NCBI GenBank assembly: GCA_039821125.1
Contig: JBCBOR010000009.1
Span: forward strand, 26,502 to 90,501
Direction: 5' to 3'
Length of the DNA: 64,000 bases
From: Thermohalobaculum sp039821125
GTDB lineage: Bacteria; Pseudomonadota; Alphaproteobacteria; Rhodobacterales; Rhodobacteraceae
Under the pieces are notes generated by a model. The model saw only the letters and a program-made list of their open reading frames with translations, ran no database searches and was not told the origin of the DNA. The number at the start of each line of letters is the position of its first letter. The stretch's first letter is position 1. A program made the translations under genes and the position numbers. Below, one piece after another: positions 51,505 through 61,092 of the stretch.

Positions 51505-52187
51505 AGCGTCATCGCCCCTTGCGCCAGATGCCCATCGGCGAGCCGCAGGATCCGCGCCTCGACCATGGTCTTGGCGTTGCGGATCAGGCCAAGGTCATGC
51601 GTTGCCAGCACCACGGTTTTGCCCAGCCGGTTCAACTCGACCAGCAGCTTCAGGATGCGCGAGCCCATATCCGGATCGATATTCCCGGTCGGCTCGTCCG
51701 CCAGAATCACATCGGGCGAATTGATCACGGCCCGTGCGATTGCAGCGCGTTGCTTCTCGCCCGCTGACAGCTCCTGTGGGAAGGCCAGCTTGCGGTGATC
51801 CAGCCCGACCCACTGTACCAGATCCAGCACATCCTGTTCGTGATCCGAGATCACCTTGCCCGAGGCATGCAGCGGCAAGGCGATGTTGGCCAGCACATTC
51901 AGGTGATCGAGCAGACGGAAATCCTGAAAGACGACGCCAACGCGCCGCCGGATCCGGGCAATGTTCTGTTGCGGCAGACCAACGGGGTTCTCGCCAAAAA
52001 GCTCGAAGCGCCCGCGTGTCGGCAGATGCTCGAGATAGAGGAGTTTCATGAGCGTTGTCTTGCCCGCGCCCGAGGGCCCGGTCAGGAAGTGAAAGCTGCC
52101 GGGGTCGATCTCTGCTGTCAGCTCGCTCAGCGTCTCCCGCCCGTCATAGCCGAACGAGACCTTCTCCATTCGGATTACTGCCGCCAT
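51501..52187 (-). CDS. ftsE: Cell-division ATP-binding protein FtsE
   Basis: A 228-residue ABC ATPase. Walker A is GPSGAGKTT (37-45), the signature is LSAGEKQR, Walker B is VILADEPTGNID, and the H-loop is VLATHDLGL. These match FtsE closely. It is the first gene of the minus-strand operon, with the zinc-ribbon gene divergent across about 145 bases. Confidence 0.95.
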   Translation of the reverse strand: MAAVIRMEKVSFGYDGRETLSELTAEIDPGSFHFLTGPSGAGKTTLMKLLYLEHLPTRGRFELFGENPVGLPQQNIARIRRRVGVVFQDFRLLDHLNVLANIALPLHASGKVISDHEQDVLDLVQWVGLDHRKLAFPQELSAGEKQRAAIARAVINSPDVILADEPTGNIDPDMGSRILKLLVELNRLGKTVVLATHDLGLIRNAKTMVEARILRLADGHLAQGAMTL

Positions 52188-52332
52188 GTTGCTCTTGTCT
52201 CACTGCCCGGGGTCGCGACAATTGCAGAGAGTGCGCACCCCTTCAATACAGCGTGCGGCTTGGCGGGCCAGATTTCGCGCGTTATAGAGGAAAAAAGTGT
52301 GTGTTGTGGAACGGATCAGAGGGGAAGCGGCG

Positions 52333-53289
52333 ATGGAGCTCATCTGCCCATCCTGTGAGGCCAGATATCAGGTGCCCGAGCGCGCCATCGGAGAGAAGGG
52401 ACGCCAGGTCTCGTGCCTGAACTGCGGGCACGGTTGGCATGCCTATCCGCCACTGGTCCTGAAGTCGCCGGCGTCGACCCAGAAGACAGGGACGCGCTGG
52501 CAGTCGACCGAACCGGCGCATCCCGGGTCCGGCTCGGGCGGAGCAGACTGGCTTGGTCGGTCGACAGCAGCGGCATCAGCGGCTGGGGCTGTTGGTGCAA
52601 CGCCGGGCGGGCCGCCACCGATGACGGCCTCCGATCCGCCGCCGGTCAGTCCGTCAACGGCGGAGGGGCTCGAATCGTTCTCGCCGCCGCCGCCGTCCTC
52701 TTCACGCACCGACCAGCTTGCAGAAATCCGCGAGATGCTGGCCGAAGTGCAGTCCGAGGACCGCGCCGCCGCCGCGCTGAAACCTGCGCCGGACGATCTG
52801 ATGTCTGCAGCAGAGACAGGGGCCAGCCCGGCCTCGGAACCGAAATCGCCGCTCTCCCGTATGGCCGCTGAGTCGGAGGGTCGCACGAGTGCTGCGGCCG
52901 AGCCGCAGAGCATGCTGGATCAGGATGCAGCCACGGCGGAGAAGGCAATCCGGGAGAAGCTCAACATCGCCGATGTGCGCGCGATGGCACCGAAGCCGCC
53001 AGACCCCAAGCGCCTGCGCCGGGCGCACGACCGCAAGGAGACGAAACGCCGCCGCCGCGAGAGTGCCGGATCGGGCGCGTTCCTGACCTGCTTCCTGCTG
53101 GTTGTGATGATCGCGGCGGTGATGATCTCGCTCTACCTGTTGCACCAGCCGATCATCGAGAAGGTGCCGTCGCTTGGGGCGCCGCTGACGGAATATGTCG
53201 CGACCGTCGATGAATGGCGGGTCGGGATCGCCGAGACCTTCGACGGACTGGCAGGTTGGGTCACCGACCGGTTGGGCGAGAACGCCTGA
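52333..53289 (+). CDS. MJ0042-type zinc-ribbon membrane protein
   Basis: A 318-residue protein. The N-terminus is a zinc ribbon with Cys5-x2-Cys8 (CPSC) and Cys28-x2-Cys31 (CLNC), as in MJ0042-family finger proteins. A long Pro/Ser/Ala-rich, low-complexity acidic linker (about 45-215) follows, then a basic stretch and one transmembrane helix (about 250-272). A short periplasmic tail is predicted. In many alphaproteobacteria this gene is divergent from ftsE, as here. Its job is not established. ATG 52333 has GGGGAAG upstream. Confidence 0.85.
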   Translation: MELICPSCEARYQVPERAIGEKGRQVSCLNCGHGWHAYPPLVLKSPASTQKTGTRWQSTEPAHPGSGSGGADWLGRSTAAASAAGAVGATPGGPPPMTASDPPPVSPSTAEGLESFSPPPPSSSRTDQLAEIREMLAEVQSEDRAAAALKPAPDDLMSAAETGASPASEPKSPLSRMAAESEGRTSAAAEPQSMLDQDAATAEKAIREKLNIADVRAMAPKPPDPKRLRRAHDRKETKRRRRESAGSGAFLTCFLLVVMIAAVMISLYLLHQPIIEKVPSLGAPLTEYVATVDEWRVGIAETFDGLAGWVTDRLGENA

Positions 53290-53312
53290 CATCGTCTCGC
53301 TGTTTGGACAAC

Positions 53313-53384
53313 GAGGGTGCGTCACGGACGCACCCTACGCCATGTCGCGCAACACCCCGTAGGGTGCGTCCGTGACGCACCCTC
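53313..53384. repeat. REP-like double palindrome, copy 2
   Basis: Two perfect 27-bp inverted arms (53313-53339 and 53358-53384) flank an 18-nt spacer. The arm core is the same as in the copy at 36342-36401. It lies between two convergent genes and ends 6 bases before the M16 peptidase stop, so it may also act as a bidirectional transcription stop. Confidence 0.92.
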
Positions 53385-53389
53385 GCGGG

Positions 53390-54727
53390 TCAAAGACCGA
53401 CGGGCATCCCCACCACGACAATCGACAGGGCATCGGGCTTCAGTACCCGGGCAGCAACGCGTTTGATGTCTTCGACGGTCACGGCTTCGATCAGATCGTT
53501 GCGAATGTTGATGTAGTCGATCCCGAGATCTTCCATCTGCACGAAGATCAGATAGTTGGCGATCTTCGCGTTCGAGTCGAACTGCAACGGGAAGGCGCCG
53601 GTCAGGTAGCGCTTGGCCTTCTCGAGATCCTCTTCCGACATGCCCTCGGTCGCCATGCGCGTCCATTCTGCGCGGATGACGTCGATGCTTTCGGCAACCC
53701 GTTCATTCGCGGTCTGCACTCCGCCAAGATAAAGCGCAGCCTCGTCCCGGGCGCTGAGATATGAATAGACCGAATAGGCAAGACCGCGCTTCTCCCGCAC
53801 TTCCTCCATAAGGCGTGACGAGAACCCGCCGCCGCCAAGCACCCGGTTCATCACGAATGCCGGAATGAAGTCCGGATCATCGCGTGCAAGGCCGGCATGG
53901 CCGAAGATCGCTGTCGATTGCGGCACATCCTGTTCGATCACGATCACACCGGGCGGCGGGGCCACATCGCGCGGCTCTGCCGTAACGGTGGCGCCCTCGG
54001 GCAGGACCGCCATCAGCGTGTCGACAATCTTGCCCGCCTTGGCTGCGTTGATCGCGCCGACAATGCCGATATGCGCGTTGGCGCGCGTCATCAGGCGTTT
54101 GTGGGCGGTGCGCATATCCTCGACGGTGATGGCGGTGATCGTCTCCTTGGTGCCGCTCGACGGGCGACCGTAGGCATGGTCCGGAAAGGCGCGCGCCGCC
54201 CATTCCTTGCCTGCGATGGCCTGCGGATCCGTCTCGTCCTGAGCGATACCCGACAGGATCTGCCCGCGCACCCGCGCGACAGGTTCTGCATCGAAGCGCG
54301 GCGAGCCCATGGCAAGGGCGAGCAGGTCGATCCCCTCATCCAGCGTCTCGACCAGGAAGGCACCGCTCACTTCGGTCGAATCCCGCCCGCCCGAGAAGCC
54401 GAACCGTGCACTGATATCATCGGCTTTGTTCGCGAACGCGACCGCGTCGAGCTCACCGGAGCCTTCATTCATCAGCGCCATGGTGAAGTTGGTCAGGCCG
54501 GTCTTGTCCGCCGGGTCAAGACGGGCACCGCCGGAGAAGCCGATCTCGATCGACACGATCGGGATCGTCGGCTCCTCGACCAGCCAGAAGACCTGCCCAC
54601 CCGGGCTGGTAACCTCCTGAATGTCGACATCGGCCTGCGCCGCTCCGGGCAGGGTTCCGGCTGTGGCCAGCGCAAGCGCGATGGCGCCAGCACGGACAGG
54701 TGTGAGCACAGAAGTCATCATGGTCAT
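53390..54727 (-). CDS. M16-family peptidase-like protein, non-catalytic subunit
   Basis: A 445-residue exported protein with the inverzincin fold, but the HxxEH zinc motif is absent: the aligned residues are Asn80, Met83 and Ala84. The second-half substrate motif GGGGFSSRLMEEVREKRGLAYS with its Arg/Tyr pair is intact. Such proteins pair with a catalytic M16 partner, which is encoded just upstream. A signal peptide (about residues 1-32, ending AAQA) is present. ATG 54727 has GGAGGAG upstream and overlaps the partner's stop codon. Confidence 0.92.
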   Translation of the reverse strand: MTMMTSVLTPVRAGAIALALATAGTLPGAAQADVDIQEVTSPGGQVFWLVEEPTIPIVSIEIGFSGGARLDPADKTGLTNFTMALMNEGSGELDAVAFANKADDISARFGFSGGRDSTEVSGAFLVETLDEGIDLLALAMGSPRFDAEPVARVRGQILSGIAQDETDPQAIAGKEWAARAFPDHAYGRPSSGTKETITAITVEDMRTAHKRLMTRANAHIGIVGAINAAKAGKIVDTLMAVLPEGATVTAEPRDVAPPPGVIVIEQDVPQSTAIFGHAGLARDDPDFIPAFVMNRVLGGGGFSSRLMEEVREKRGLAYSVYSYLSARDEAALYLGGVQTANERVAESIDVIRAEWTRMATEGMSEEDLEKAKRYLTGAFPLQFDSNAKIANYLIFVQMEDLGIDYINIRNDLIEAVTVEDIKRVAARVLKPDALSIVVVGMPVGL

Positions 54728-56070
54728 CAGCTCTCCTCCCCACCGGTGAGACGACCGGTCACGGACCGGTTCAGGTCAAGCTGCTCGGCTGCGGCGCGCC
54801 GCACATCCTCGGCAGTCACGGCCTCGATCACGTCCGGCCATTTCTGCACATCTTCGACGGTGAAGCCCATGGACATTGCCGCCCCGTAGAGCCGTGCCTG
54901 GCTGGACTGGCTGTCCTGTGCAAAAATTCGGCTGGCGCGGCGCACGCGCTTGACGCGCTCGAGTTCCTCGGCGGTCGGGCCGGTTTCGGCAATCTCCGCC
55001 AGGATCTGGTCGATGGCGGCCTCGACCTCGTCGAGCGAGGCGCCCTGTGCAGGGACACCGTAGACCGTGAAGCCGGTCGCATCCCGCGCCTGCGGCGAAT
55101 ACCAGCCGCCGGTCGAGATGGCGATCTTTTCCTCGATCTCCAGCTTCTGACTGAGGCGCGAGGCGATACCATCCCCAAGAACCGAGGACAGGATGCTCAG
55201 CGCAGCCGATGTCGTCGGATCTTCAGGGTCATAGGACGGGACCAGATAGGTGCGCATTACATAGTCCTGACGCACGCGGGGGTCCGACATGTCGATCCGG
55301 CGCGGCGCCAGTTGAGGCGGCTCCTGCGGGCGCGGATCCGGCGGGTTGCCCGACGGCTCCAACGGCCCGTAGTGCTTCTCGGCCAGTTCGCGAACCTGCT
55401 CGGGTGTCACATCGCCTGCGACCACCAGGATCGCGTTGTCCGGAGCATAGTACCGCTCGTAGAACGTGAGCGCATCGTCGAGCGAGAGTTGCTCCATCTC
55501 CCGGCGCCAGCCGATGATCGGCACGCCATATCGATGGTTCATGAACAGGGCCGCGCGCATTTGCTCGGAGAACAACCCATCGGGCGAGTTGTCGGTGCGG
55601 GTGCTGCGTTCTTCAAGGATCACATCGCGCTCGGTCCGGACGTGATCCTCGGTGATGACGACATCGACCATGCGGTCGGCCTCCATCTTCATCACCAGAT
55701 CGAGCCGGTCGACGGCGATGCGCTGGAAATACCCGGTATAGTCATAGGAGGTGAAGGCGTTGTCCTGCCCACCGTTCTCGGCGATGATCTTCGAAAAGGC
55801 GCCATCCGGGATTTCATCCGTGCCCTTGAACATCAGGTGTTCAAGAAAATGTGCGATGCCCGAGGTCCCATGCGGCTCGTCCGCCGAGCCGACACGGTAC
55901 CAGACCATGTGCGTGACGACCGGTGCGCGGTGATCCTCGATCACCACCACGTCCATGCCGTTGTCGAGGGTGAAGCTGGTGATGTGATCGTCCGCAAACG
56001 CACCATTTACGGGCGCGAACACTGCCACGGCGACCCAGACTGTCGCCGCGCGAAGCGAATTCCAAAGCAT
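54727..56070 (-). CDS. M16-family zinc peptidase, catalytic subunit
   Basis: A 447-residue exported metalloprotease. The inverted zinc motif His74-x2-Glu77-His78 (HFLEH) and the distal Glu (VILEE, 153-154) are intact. A signal peptide ends near residue 26 (NGAFA). The second half has SSVLGDGIASRLSQKLE. It probably forms a heterodimeric periplasmic peptidase with the next gene. The operon also carries the DUF3035 lipoprotein and lspA upstream. Confidence 0.95.
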   Translation of the reverse strand: MLWNSLRAATVWVAVAVFAPVNGAFADDHITSFTLDNGMDVVVIEDHRAPVVTHMVWYRVGSADEPHGTSGIAHFLEHLMFKGTDEIPDGAFSKIIAENGGQDNAFTSYDYTGYFQRIAVDRLDLVMKMEADRMVDVVITEDHVRTERDVILEERSTRTDNSPDGLFSEQMRAALFMNHRYGVPIIGWRREMEQLSLDDALTFYERYYAPDNAILVVAGDVTPEQVRELAEKHYGPLEPSGNPPDPRPQEPPQLAPRRIDMSDPRVRQDYVMRTYLVPSYDPEDPTTSAALSILSSVLGDGIASRLSQKLEIEEKIAISTGGWYSPQARDATGFTVYGVPAQGASLDEVEAAIDQILAEIAETGPTAEELERVKRVRRASRIFAQDSQSSQARLYGAAMSMGFTVEDVQKWPDVIEAVTAEDVRRAAAEQLDLNRSVTGRLTGGEES

Positions 56071-56123
56071 ATGTGGTCTCCCAGAGATCCGTGCGTCAGC
56101 CGAGATATAGGTGCTGGGCGCTG

Positions 56124-56768
56124 TTACTCAAACGCCGGCCCGGTGTTTGGTCTGCTGAGACGGTTCCGTGGCTTGCTTTCCTGTTCGCGGACGATCAGCG
56201 AGCCCTCTGTCTCCGCGGCCTTGCGTACTGCACCTGCGGGCCGGTCGTCAGGATTGATCGGTGCGGCTGCCACGCCTTGCGTCTGAAGACGGCGCGCTTC
56301 GGCATCTGCATCCAGGGCGTCCGGAAATTCCTGATCGCTGTCAGATCCGAGCAGTTCGAAAACCGTTGGTGGCTCGTAGGGCTTGTTCGCATCCGCGTTC
56401 GAGCGATCCGCTTCGACCTTGGTCCGAATATCGCCATCTGTCGCCCCGGCGTTGGCGGCGGCAAGAAGGGCAGCCTCGCCCGCGCTGCCAGCAGGCACAG
56501 TGCTGATCGTGGGCGTTCCCAGCAAAGCCGCAATCGCATCGCTGCTGGGGTTTGGCTCGAGCGGCGACCGCTCGCCAAGCCGCGGCTCCGGCAGCGCCAC
56601 CGAGTTCGGCATCACCAGTGGTTTGCGCGAGACCACCTGGAATTCATCGGGTGCCGGTGCCTTGCGGCCCAGCACCTCGAACGGATTGCCCAGCGTATCG
56701 CACGCGGCCAGTGACAGCAGGGACACTGCGATCGCAGCCTTGGAGAAAAGTCTCGTCATGCCCGTCAT
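56124..56768 (-). CDS. DUF3035-type lipoprotein
   Basis: A 214-residue lipoprotein. The signal ends in the lipobox LAAC, after MTGMTRLFSKAAIAVSL. The conserved N-terminal mature motif (NPFEVLGRKAPAPDEFQVV, then LPEPR) is that of DUF3035, a family found mainly in Rhodobacterales and relatives. The rest is low-complexity and acidic. Function unknown. It sits between lspA, whose product would process it, and the M16 peptidases. Confidence 0.85.
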   Translation of the reverse strand: MTGMTRLFSKAAIAVSLLSLAACDTLGNPFEVLGRKAPAPDEFQVVSRKPLVMPNSVALPEPRLGERSPLEPNPSSDAIAALLGTPTISTVPAGSAGEAALLAAANAGATDGDIRTKVEADRSNADANKPYEPPTVFELLGSDSDQEFPDALDADAEARRLQTQGVAAAPINPDDRPAGAVRKAAETEGSLIVREQESKPRNRLSRPNTGPAFE

Positions 56769-56843
56769 ATCATCCTCGTTTGCTCGCCGGTCTGCCCGCC
56801 CGATCTTGCGCGCATCTTGGCCTTTTGCGCGGTCTCTTGCAAC

Positions 56844-57299
56844 TCACGCCTTGATGGCGATCCAGATGGCTCCGGCAAAGATCGCCACATCGGCGATGTT
56901 GTATGAGTACGGATTGACGAAGCCGCAACAGCTGTTGTTCAGGAAATCGGCAACCGCGCCGTACAGAACGCGGTCGATGGCATTTCCCAGCGCGCCGCCG
57001 ACAACCGCGCCCGCGCCCAGCGCCATGGTCCACGACCGGCGATGCAGAACCCAGAGAACCAGCGCCGCCGAAATCGCCAGTGTCAGCCCCACAAGCATCA
57101 CTGGCCCGCCCAGCGGGATCCCGAAATTGATCCCGGTGTTCCACGCCATCTGGAACACCAGATAAGGCGGCAGCACTTCCAACCGGCCAATGGTGATCAG
57201 ATCGAGATAGTGCACAATGTAGATCTTGCTGGCCTGATCCAGTAGGAAGATCACCAGCGCAATCGGCAGGATGGTGCGCAGCAGCAACCGGCGCTTCAC
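56844..57299 (-). CDS. lspA: Lipoprotein signal peptidase (signal peptidase II)
   Basis: A 151-residue inner-membrane aspartic protease that cleaves prolipoproteins. Four hydrophobic helices are predicted. The catalytic Asp residues are in LGNAIDRVLYGAVADFL and in YNIADVAIFAG. GTG 57299 gives a normal length (150-170). A longer frame to ATG 57458 would overlap the upstream small-protein gene by about 100 bases and add a non-family N-terminus, so I rejected it. Confidence 0.93.
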   Translation of the reverse strand: MKRRLLLRTILPIALVIFLLDQASKIYIVHYLDLITIGRLEVLPPYLVFQMAWNTGINFGIPLGGPVMLVGLTLAISAALVLWVLHRRSWTMALGAGAVVGGALGNAIDRVLYGAVADFLNNSCCGFVNPYSYNIADVAIFAGAIWIAIKA

Positions 57300-57360
57300 G
57301 GCAGCATCCGTTGCCCCGAAGGCGGCTCCTGGCAGGTCAGATACAGGTTTGGGGTCGCGA

Positions 57361-57747
57361 TCAGTTGAATCCCGAAGAAAAGATGCCACCCGGCGCAGTG
57401 AAGTCCACAACGCCGACCTGACAGTCTTGATAATGTGCCTTAGCGAGTCGGTTTTCATAGGCGAATATCTGATAGTCGGGATCGTCGGGCGAGACTACCA
57501 GCACACCGCGATAACCGGAGGCCGAAATTTCCATCAGGATTTGATTCATCTCGTCGCATGTCAGCGTATCAACATCCGGGGTGCGCATCTTTGCGCCGTT
57601 TTGCGCAATGATCACGGGCCCAGATGGGGTTTCGTACGCATCCGCGCCGGGGCTTTGCGTCTGGCTGAGTGCGCCATGTGCACAGCTTGTCCAGATCAGC
57701 AGCGCTGCTCCTGTCCCGGTAAAGCCGGATATTCGCAGTCCAAACAT
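57361..57747 (-). CDS. Small exported protein, unknown function
   Basis: A 128-residue protein with a Sec-type N-terminus (MFGLRISGFTGTGAALLIW, then a short Ala/Gly segment). The mature part has Cys residues in LTCDEMNQIL and YQDCQVG that could form a disulfide. No family is recognised. It lies between ileS and lspA in the same direction. An upstream in-frame ATG at 57783 is possible. The last third, KAHYQDCQVGVVDFTAPGG, has a soluble, folded look. Confidence 0.6.
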   Translation of the reverse strand: MFGLRISGFTGTGAALLIWTSCAHGALSQTQSPGADAYETPSGPVIIAQNGAKMRTPDVDTLTCDEMNQILMEISASGYRGVLVVSPDDPDYQIFAYENRLAKAHYQDCQVGVVDFTAPGGIFSSGFN

Positions 57748-57854
57748 CGTCTGAGTCCGTACGACACGGGCCGGTTGTGCCATGCGACAGGGAACCAGCG
57801 ACTACGGATGAACGTAGGGTGTTTTCCACGATGTGCAATAAAGTGCCGATCCAA

Positions 57855-57887
57855 GATCCACCCGGACGGGATATCTCCGGGTGGATC
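57855..57887 (-). terminator. Hairpin terminator after ileS
   Basis: A perfect 12-bp stem (GATCCACCCGGA / TCCGGGTGGATC) with a 9-nt loop begins 6 bases after the ileS stop. In the minus direction it is followed by TTGGATCGGCACTTTATTG, so the T-run is weak. It may attenuate transcription from ileS into the small exported protein gene. Confidence 0.5.
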
Positions 57888-57893
57888 GATGGG

Positions 57894-60803
57894 TCACGCA
57901 GCGCCGTGCACAATGGTGAAACAGCGCATGCAGAGGTTGGGATCAGATTGCAATCCGACCTCGGGCAGGATCTTCCAACAGCGCTGACATTTCTTGCCGG
58001 GGGCTGCGGCAGGCACCACAGCAATACCGGGCGTATCGTCCAGCGTGAAGGCATCGCCGCCCGGTTCGCCCTCGACAAGGGTGATCCCTGAGTTGATGCA
58101 GATGTCCTCGAACGCAACGGTCTGCACCGTGGCCAGCGTGCCGGCGTCGGCGATGTAGACCTCGGGCGCAGCCTCGAGGCTGGCGCCTATGCGCTTCTCC
58201 CGCCGTTCGACCTCCAGCGCGCCGGTCACGACCCGGCGCACCCGGCGGATCGTGGTCCACTTGGTGGCCAGCCCCTCGTCCAGCCAGTCCACCGGCGTCT
58301 CGGGGAAATCCTGCAGATGGACCGAGCTCTCGTCTCCCGGGTTCCGGGCCAGCCAGACCTCCTCCATCGTGAAGACCAGGATCGGTGCGAGCCATGTCAC
58401 CAACCGGTCGAACACTTCGGCCATAACGTTCCGAGCGGCCCTGCGGCGCAGATTATCCGCCGCATCGCAGTAGAGCGCGTCCTTGCGGATATCGAACCAG
58501 AAGGCCGACAGATCCGTGGTGCAGAAGGCGAAGAGTTGCTGGTAGACGCCTTGGAAATCGTGCTTGGCATAGCCTTCGCGGACGATCTGATCCAACTCCG
58601 CCAGCCTGTGGCGGATGAGCCGCTCCAGCTCGGGCAGGTCCGCATCGCCAACCGCCTCCTCCGGACCGAACCCATCCAGCGCCGCGATCATATAGCGGAA
58701 GGTGTTGCGCAGGCGACGATAGCTGTCTGCGGTACCCTTGAGGATCTCGGGTCCGATGCGCTGATCGATCGTATAGTCCGTCTGAGCGACCCACAGGCGC
58801 ATGATATCGCCGCCATACTGCTCGACGACCTTTGTCGGCGACATGGCGTTCATCTGGGACTTGGACATCTTCATGCCCTTCTCGTCCAGCGTGAAACCAT
58901 GGGTCAGCACGCCGTGATAAGGTGCCCGTCCGATGGTGGCACAGCCTTGCAGCATCGAGGAATGGAACCAGCCCCGGTGCTGGTCGGTGCCTTCGAGATA
59001 GAGGCTTGCCGGCCGCATCGAGTCCGGTCGATCCCGCAGGGTGAAGGCGTGGGTCGAGCCTGAGTCGAACCAGACGTCCAGGATGTCATCGACCTTGGTC
59101 CAGTCGTCGGGGTTCACCCCGTCGATGCCACTCAGGAACCGCTCCTTTGCGCCATCTTCGAACCAGGCATCGGCGCCCTCTTCCCGGAAGGCGGCGACGA
59201 TCCGGGCGTTGACCTCCGCGTTGCGCAGGATCTCGACATTCTCCCCACTGCCGCGGCAGAAGCAGGTCAGCGGCACACCCCAGGCGCGCTGGCGTGAAAG
59301 CACCCAGTCCGGGCGGTTCTCGATCATCGAGTGCAGCCGGTTGCGGCCTGAGGGCGGCGTCCACTCCACGAGTTGATCAATGGACGTGAGCGCCCGCTCG
59401 CGGATCGTGGACCCATGCTCGCTCATGCCGTCGTCCAGCTCCTTGTCGATGGCGACAAACCACTGCGGCGTGTTGCGGAAGATCAGCGGGGCCTTGGACC
59501 GCCACGAGTGCGGGTACGAGTGTTTCAGCCGCCCGCGGGCGAGCAGACCGCCGACCTCGACCAGCTTGTCGATGACGCGCTTGTTGGCGTCCTTCTCCTT
59601 GCCTTTGTGGTCGAAGATGATCGCGCCGCCAAAGAACGGCAGATCCGCCCGGAACGAGCCATCCTCGAGCACATTGTGCGTCATGGGCAGGTTGTACTGG
59701 AGCCCGACATTATAGTCGTCCGCGCCGTGGCTGGGCGCCGTGTGCACAAACCCAGTCCCCGCATCGTCGGTGACATGATCGCCGGGCAGCATAGGGACGT
59801 CATAGTCCCACTCCCCGTTGGAACCATCGACGCCAGCCAGCGGGTGTGCGCAGATAACCGATGACAACTCTTCTGCCGAGACATCGCCCAACCGGCGGTA
59901 CATCGTCTCGTCCAAGCGCGCCTGTCGAAAGACATCGTCGGCTAGATTGTCCGCCACCAGATAAACCATTCCAATGGTGGCCCAGCATTCCTCCGGCCGT
60001 CCCGTCACCTCGTATGCGCCATAAGAGATCGTTGGATTGTACGACACCGCACGGTTCTGAGGGATGGTCCACGGCGTGGTCGTCCAGATCACAACCTGCT
60101 TGCCGATCAGCCTGTCTGGTCCAGCAGTCACCGTGAACGGTACCCAGATCGTGTGGCTCTGGTGCTCGTGGTATTCGACCTCGGCCTCGGCCAGAGCAGT
60201 CTTTTCGACCACCGACCACATCACGGGTTTGGATCCCTGATAGAGCGTGCCGTTCATGACGAACTTCATGAACTCCTCGGCGATCACCGCCTCGGCGTCA
60301 TAGCTCATGGTCAGGTAGGGATTGTCCCACTCGCCTGTCACGCCAAGCCGCTTGAACTCGGTGCGCTGCACGTCGATCCAGCCTTCGGCGAACTTGCGGC
60401 ACTCGCCGCGCAACTCGTTGATCGGGACCTCGTCCTTGTCCTTGCCCTTGGCGCGGTACTGCTCCTCGATCTTCCACTCGATGGGCAGGCCGTGACAATC
60501 CCAGCCCGGGATATAGCGCGCATCGAAGCCCAGCATCTGATGGGTGCGCGTGACGAAGTCCTTTAGGATTTTGTTAAGGGCATGTCCGATATGAAGATGG
60601 CCATTCGCGTATGGCGGCCCGTCGTGGAGTTCGTATTTGGGCCGCCCAACCTTCTCCCTCAGTTTCTCGTAGATCCCGATCTTCTCCCACCGGGCGAGCC
60701 ACTCCGGCTCGCGCTTGGGCAGGCCCGCGCGCATTGGAAAATCGGTCTGCGGCAAAAACAATGTGTCTTTGTAATCGGTCTTGGTGTCGGCATCGGCGCT
60801 CAT
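57894..60803 (-). CDS. ileS: Isoleucyl-tRNA synthetase
   Basis: A 969-residue class I synthetase. The HIGH motif is at 71-74 and KMSKS at about 643-647. A CP1 editing domain lies between them, and a C-terminal zinc finger (CQRCW ... CMRC) ends the protein, which is the bacterial type. The gene leads a minus-strand cluster with lspA. About 290 bases separate its start from the divergent radical SAM gene. Confidence 0.98.
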   Translation of the reverse strand: MSADADTKTDYKDTLFLPQTDFPMRAGLPKREPEWLARWEKIGIYEKLREKVGRPKYELHDGPPYANGHLHIGHALNKILKDFVTRTHQMLGFDARYIPGWDCHGLPIEWKIEEQYRAKGKDKDEVPINELRGECRKFAEGWIDVQRTEFKRLGVTGEWDNPYLTMSYDAEAVIAEEFMKFVMNGTLYQGSKPVMWSVVEKTALAEAEVEYHEHQSHTIWVPFTVTAGPDRLIGKQVVIWTTTPWTIPQNRAVSYNPTISYGAYEVTGRPEECWATIGMVYLVADNLADDVFRQARLDETMYRRLGDVSAEELSSVICAHPLAGVDGSNGEWDYDVPMLPGDHVTDDAGTGFVHTAPSHGADDYNVGLQYNLPMTHNVLEDGSFRADLPFFGGAIIFDHKGKEKDANKRVIDKLVEVGGLLARGRLKHSYPHSWRSKAPLIFRNTPQWFVAIDKELDDGMSEHGSTIRERALTSIDQLVEWTPPSGRNRLHSMIENRPDWVLSRQRAWGVPLTCFCRGSGENVEILRNAEVNARIVAAFREEGADAWFEDGAKERFLSGIDGVNPDDWTKVDDILDVWFDSGSTHAFTLRDRPDSMRPASLYLEGTDQHRGWFHSSMLQGCATIGRAPYHGVLTHGFTLDEKGMKMSKSQMNAMSPTKVVEQYGGDIMRLWVAQTDYTIDQRIGPEILKGTADSYRRLRNTFRYMIAALDGFGPEEAVGDADLPELERLIRHRLAELDQIVREGYAKHDFQGVYQQLFAFCTTDLSAFWFDIRKDALYCDAADNLRRRAARNVMAEVFDRLVTWLAPILVFTMEEVWLARNPGDESSVHLQDFPETPVDWLDEGLATKWTTIRRVRRVVTGALEVERREKRIGASLEAAPEVYIADAGTLATVQTVAFEDICINSGITLVEGEPGGDAFTLDDTPGIAVVPAAAPGKKCQRCWKILPEVGLQSDPNLCMRCFTIVHGAA

Positions 60804-61092
60804 GGCGCACCTCGTTCAGTCAGGGCTGTGAACACAGCGAAATCGGGGTCTTGCGCGGCGGTGGGCAGGTCGCAGCCACCTTGTCCCGGCGCCGCGTCAG
60901 CGGGCCGGGCCGGTAATCGGCTGGATGGCGCGTATCCTGAACATGGCGCGGTGTATAGCGCCGGGGCCGGGCGGCGTCCAGTCTGCGCAGGCCCGCTCCG
61001 GAGCGCGGCGTACACGCCCGCCCAATGGAACGTGATTCAGAGTGACGCCGCATCCCTGCGCGCCGCGTATAAGAGAGTGTGGGAGGTGCAAG

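Noticed and set aside
57300..57458. Longer N-terminus for lspA
   Set aside because: It would overlap the upstream small-protein gene by about 100 bases and add residues not found in the family.
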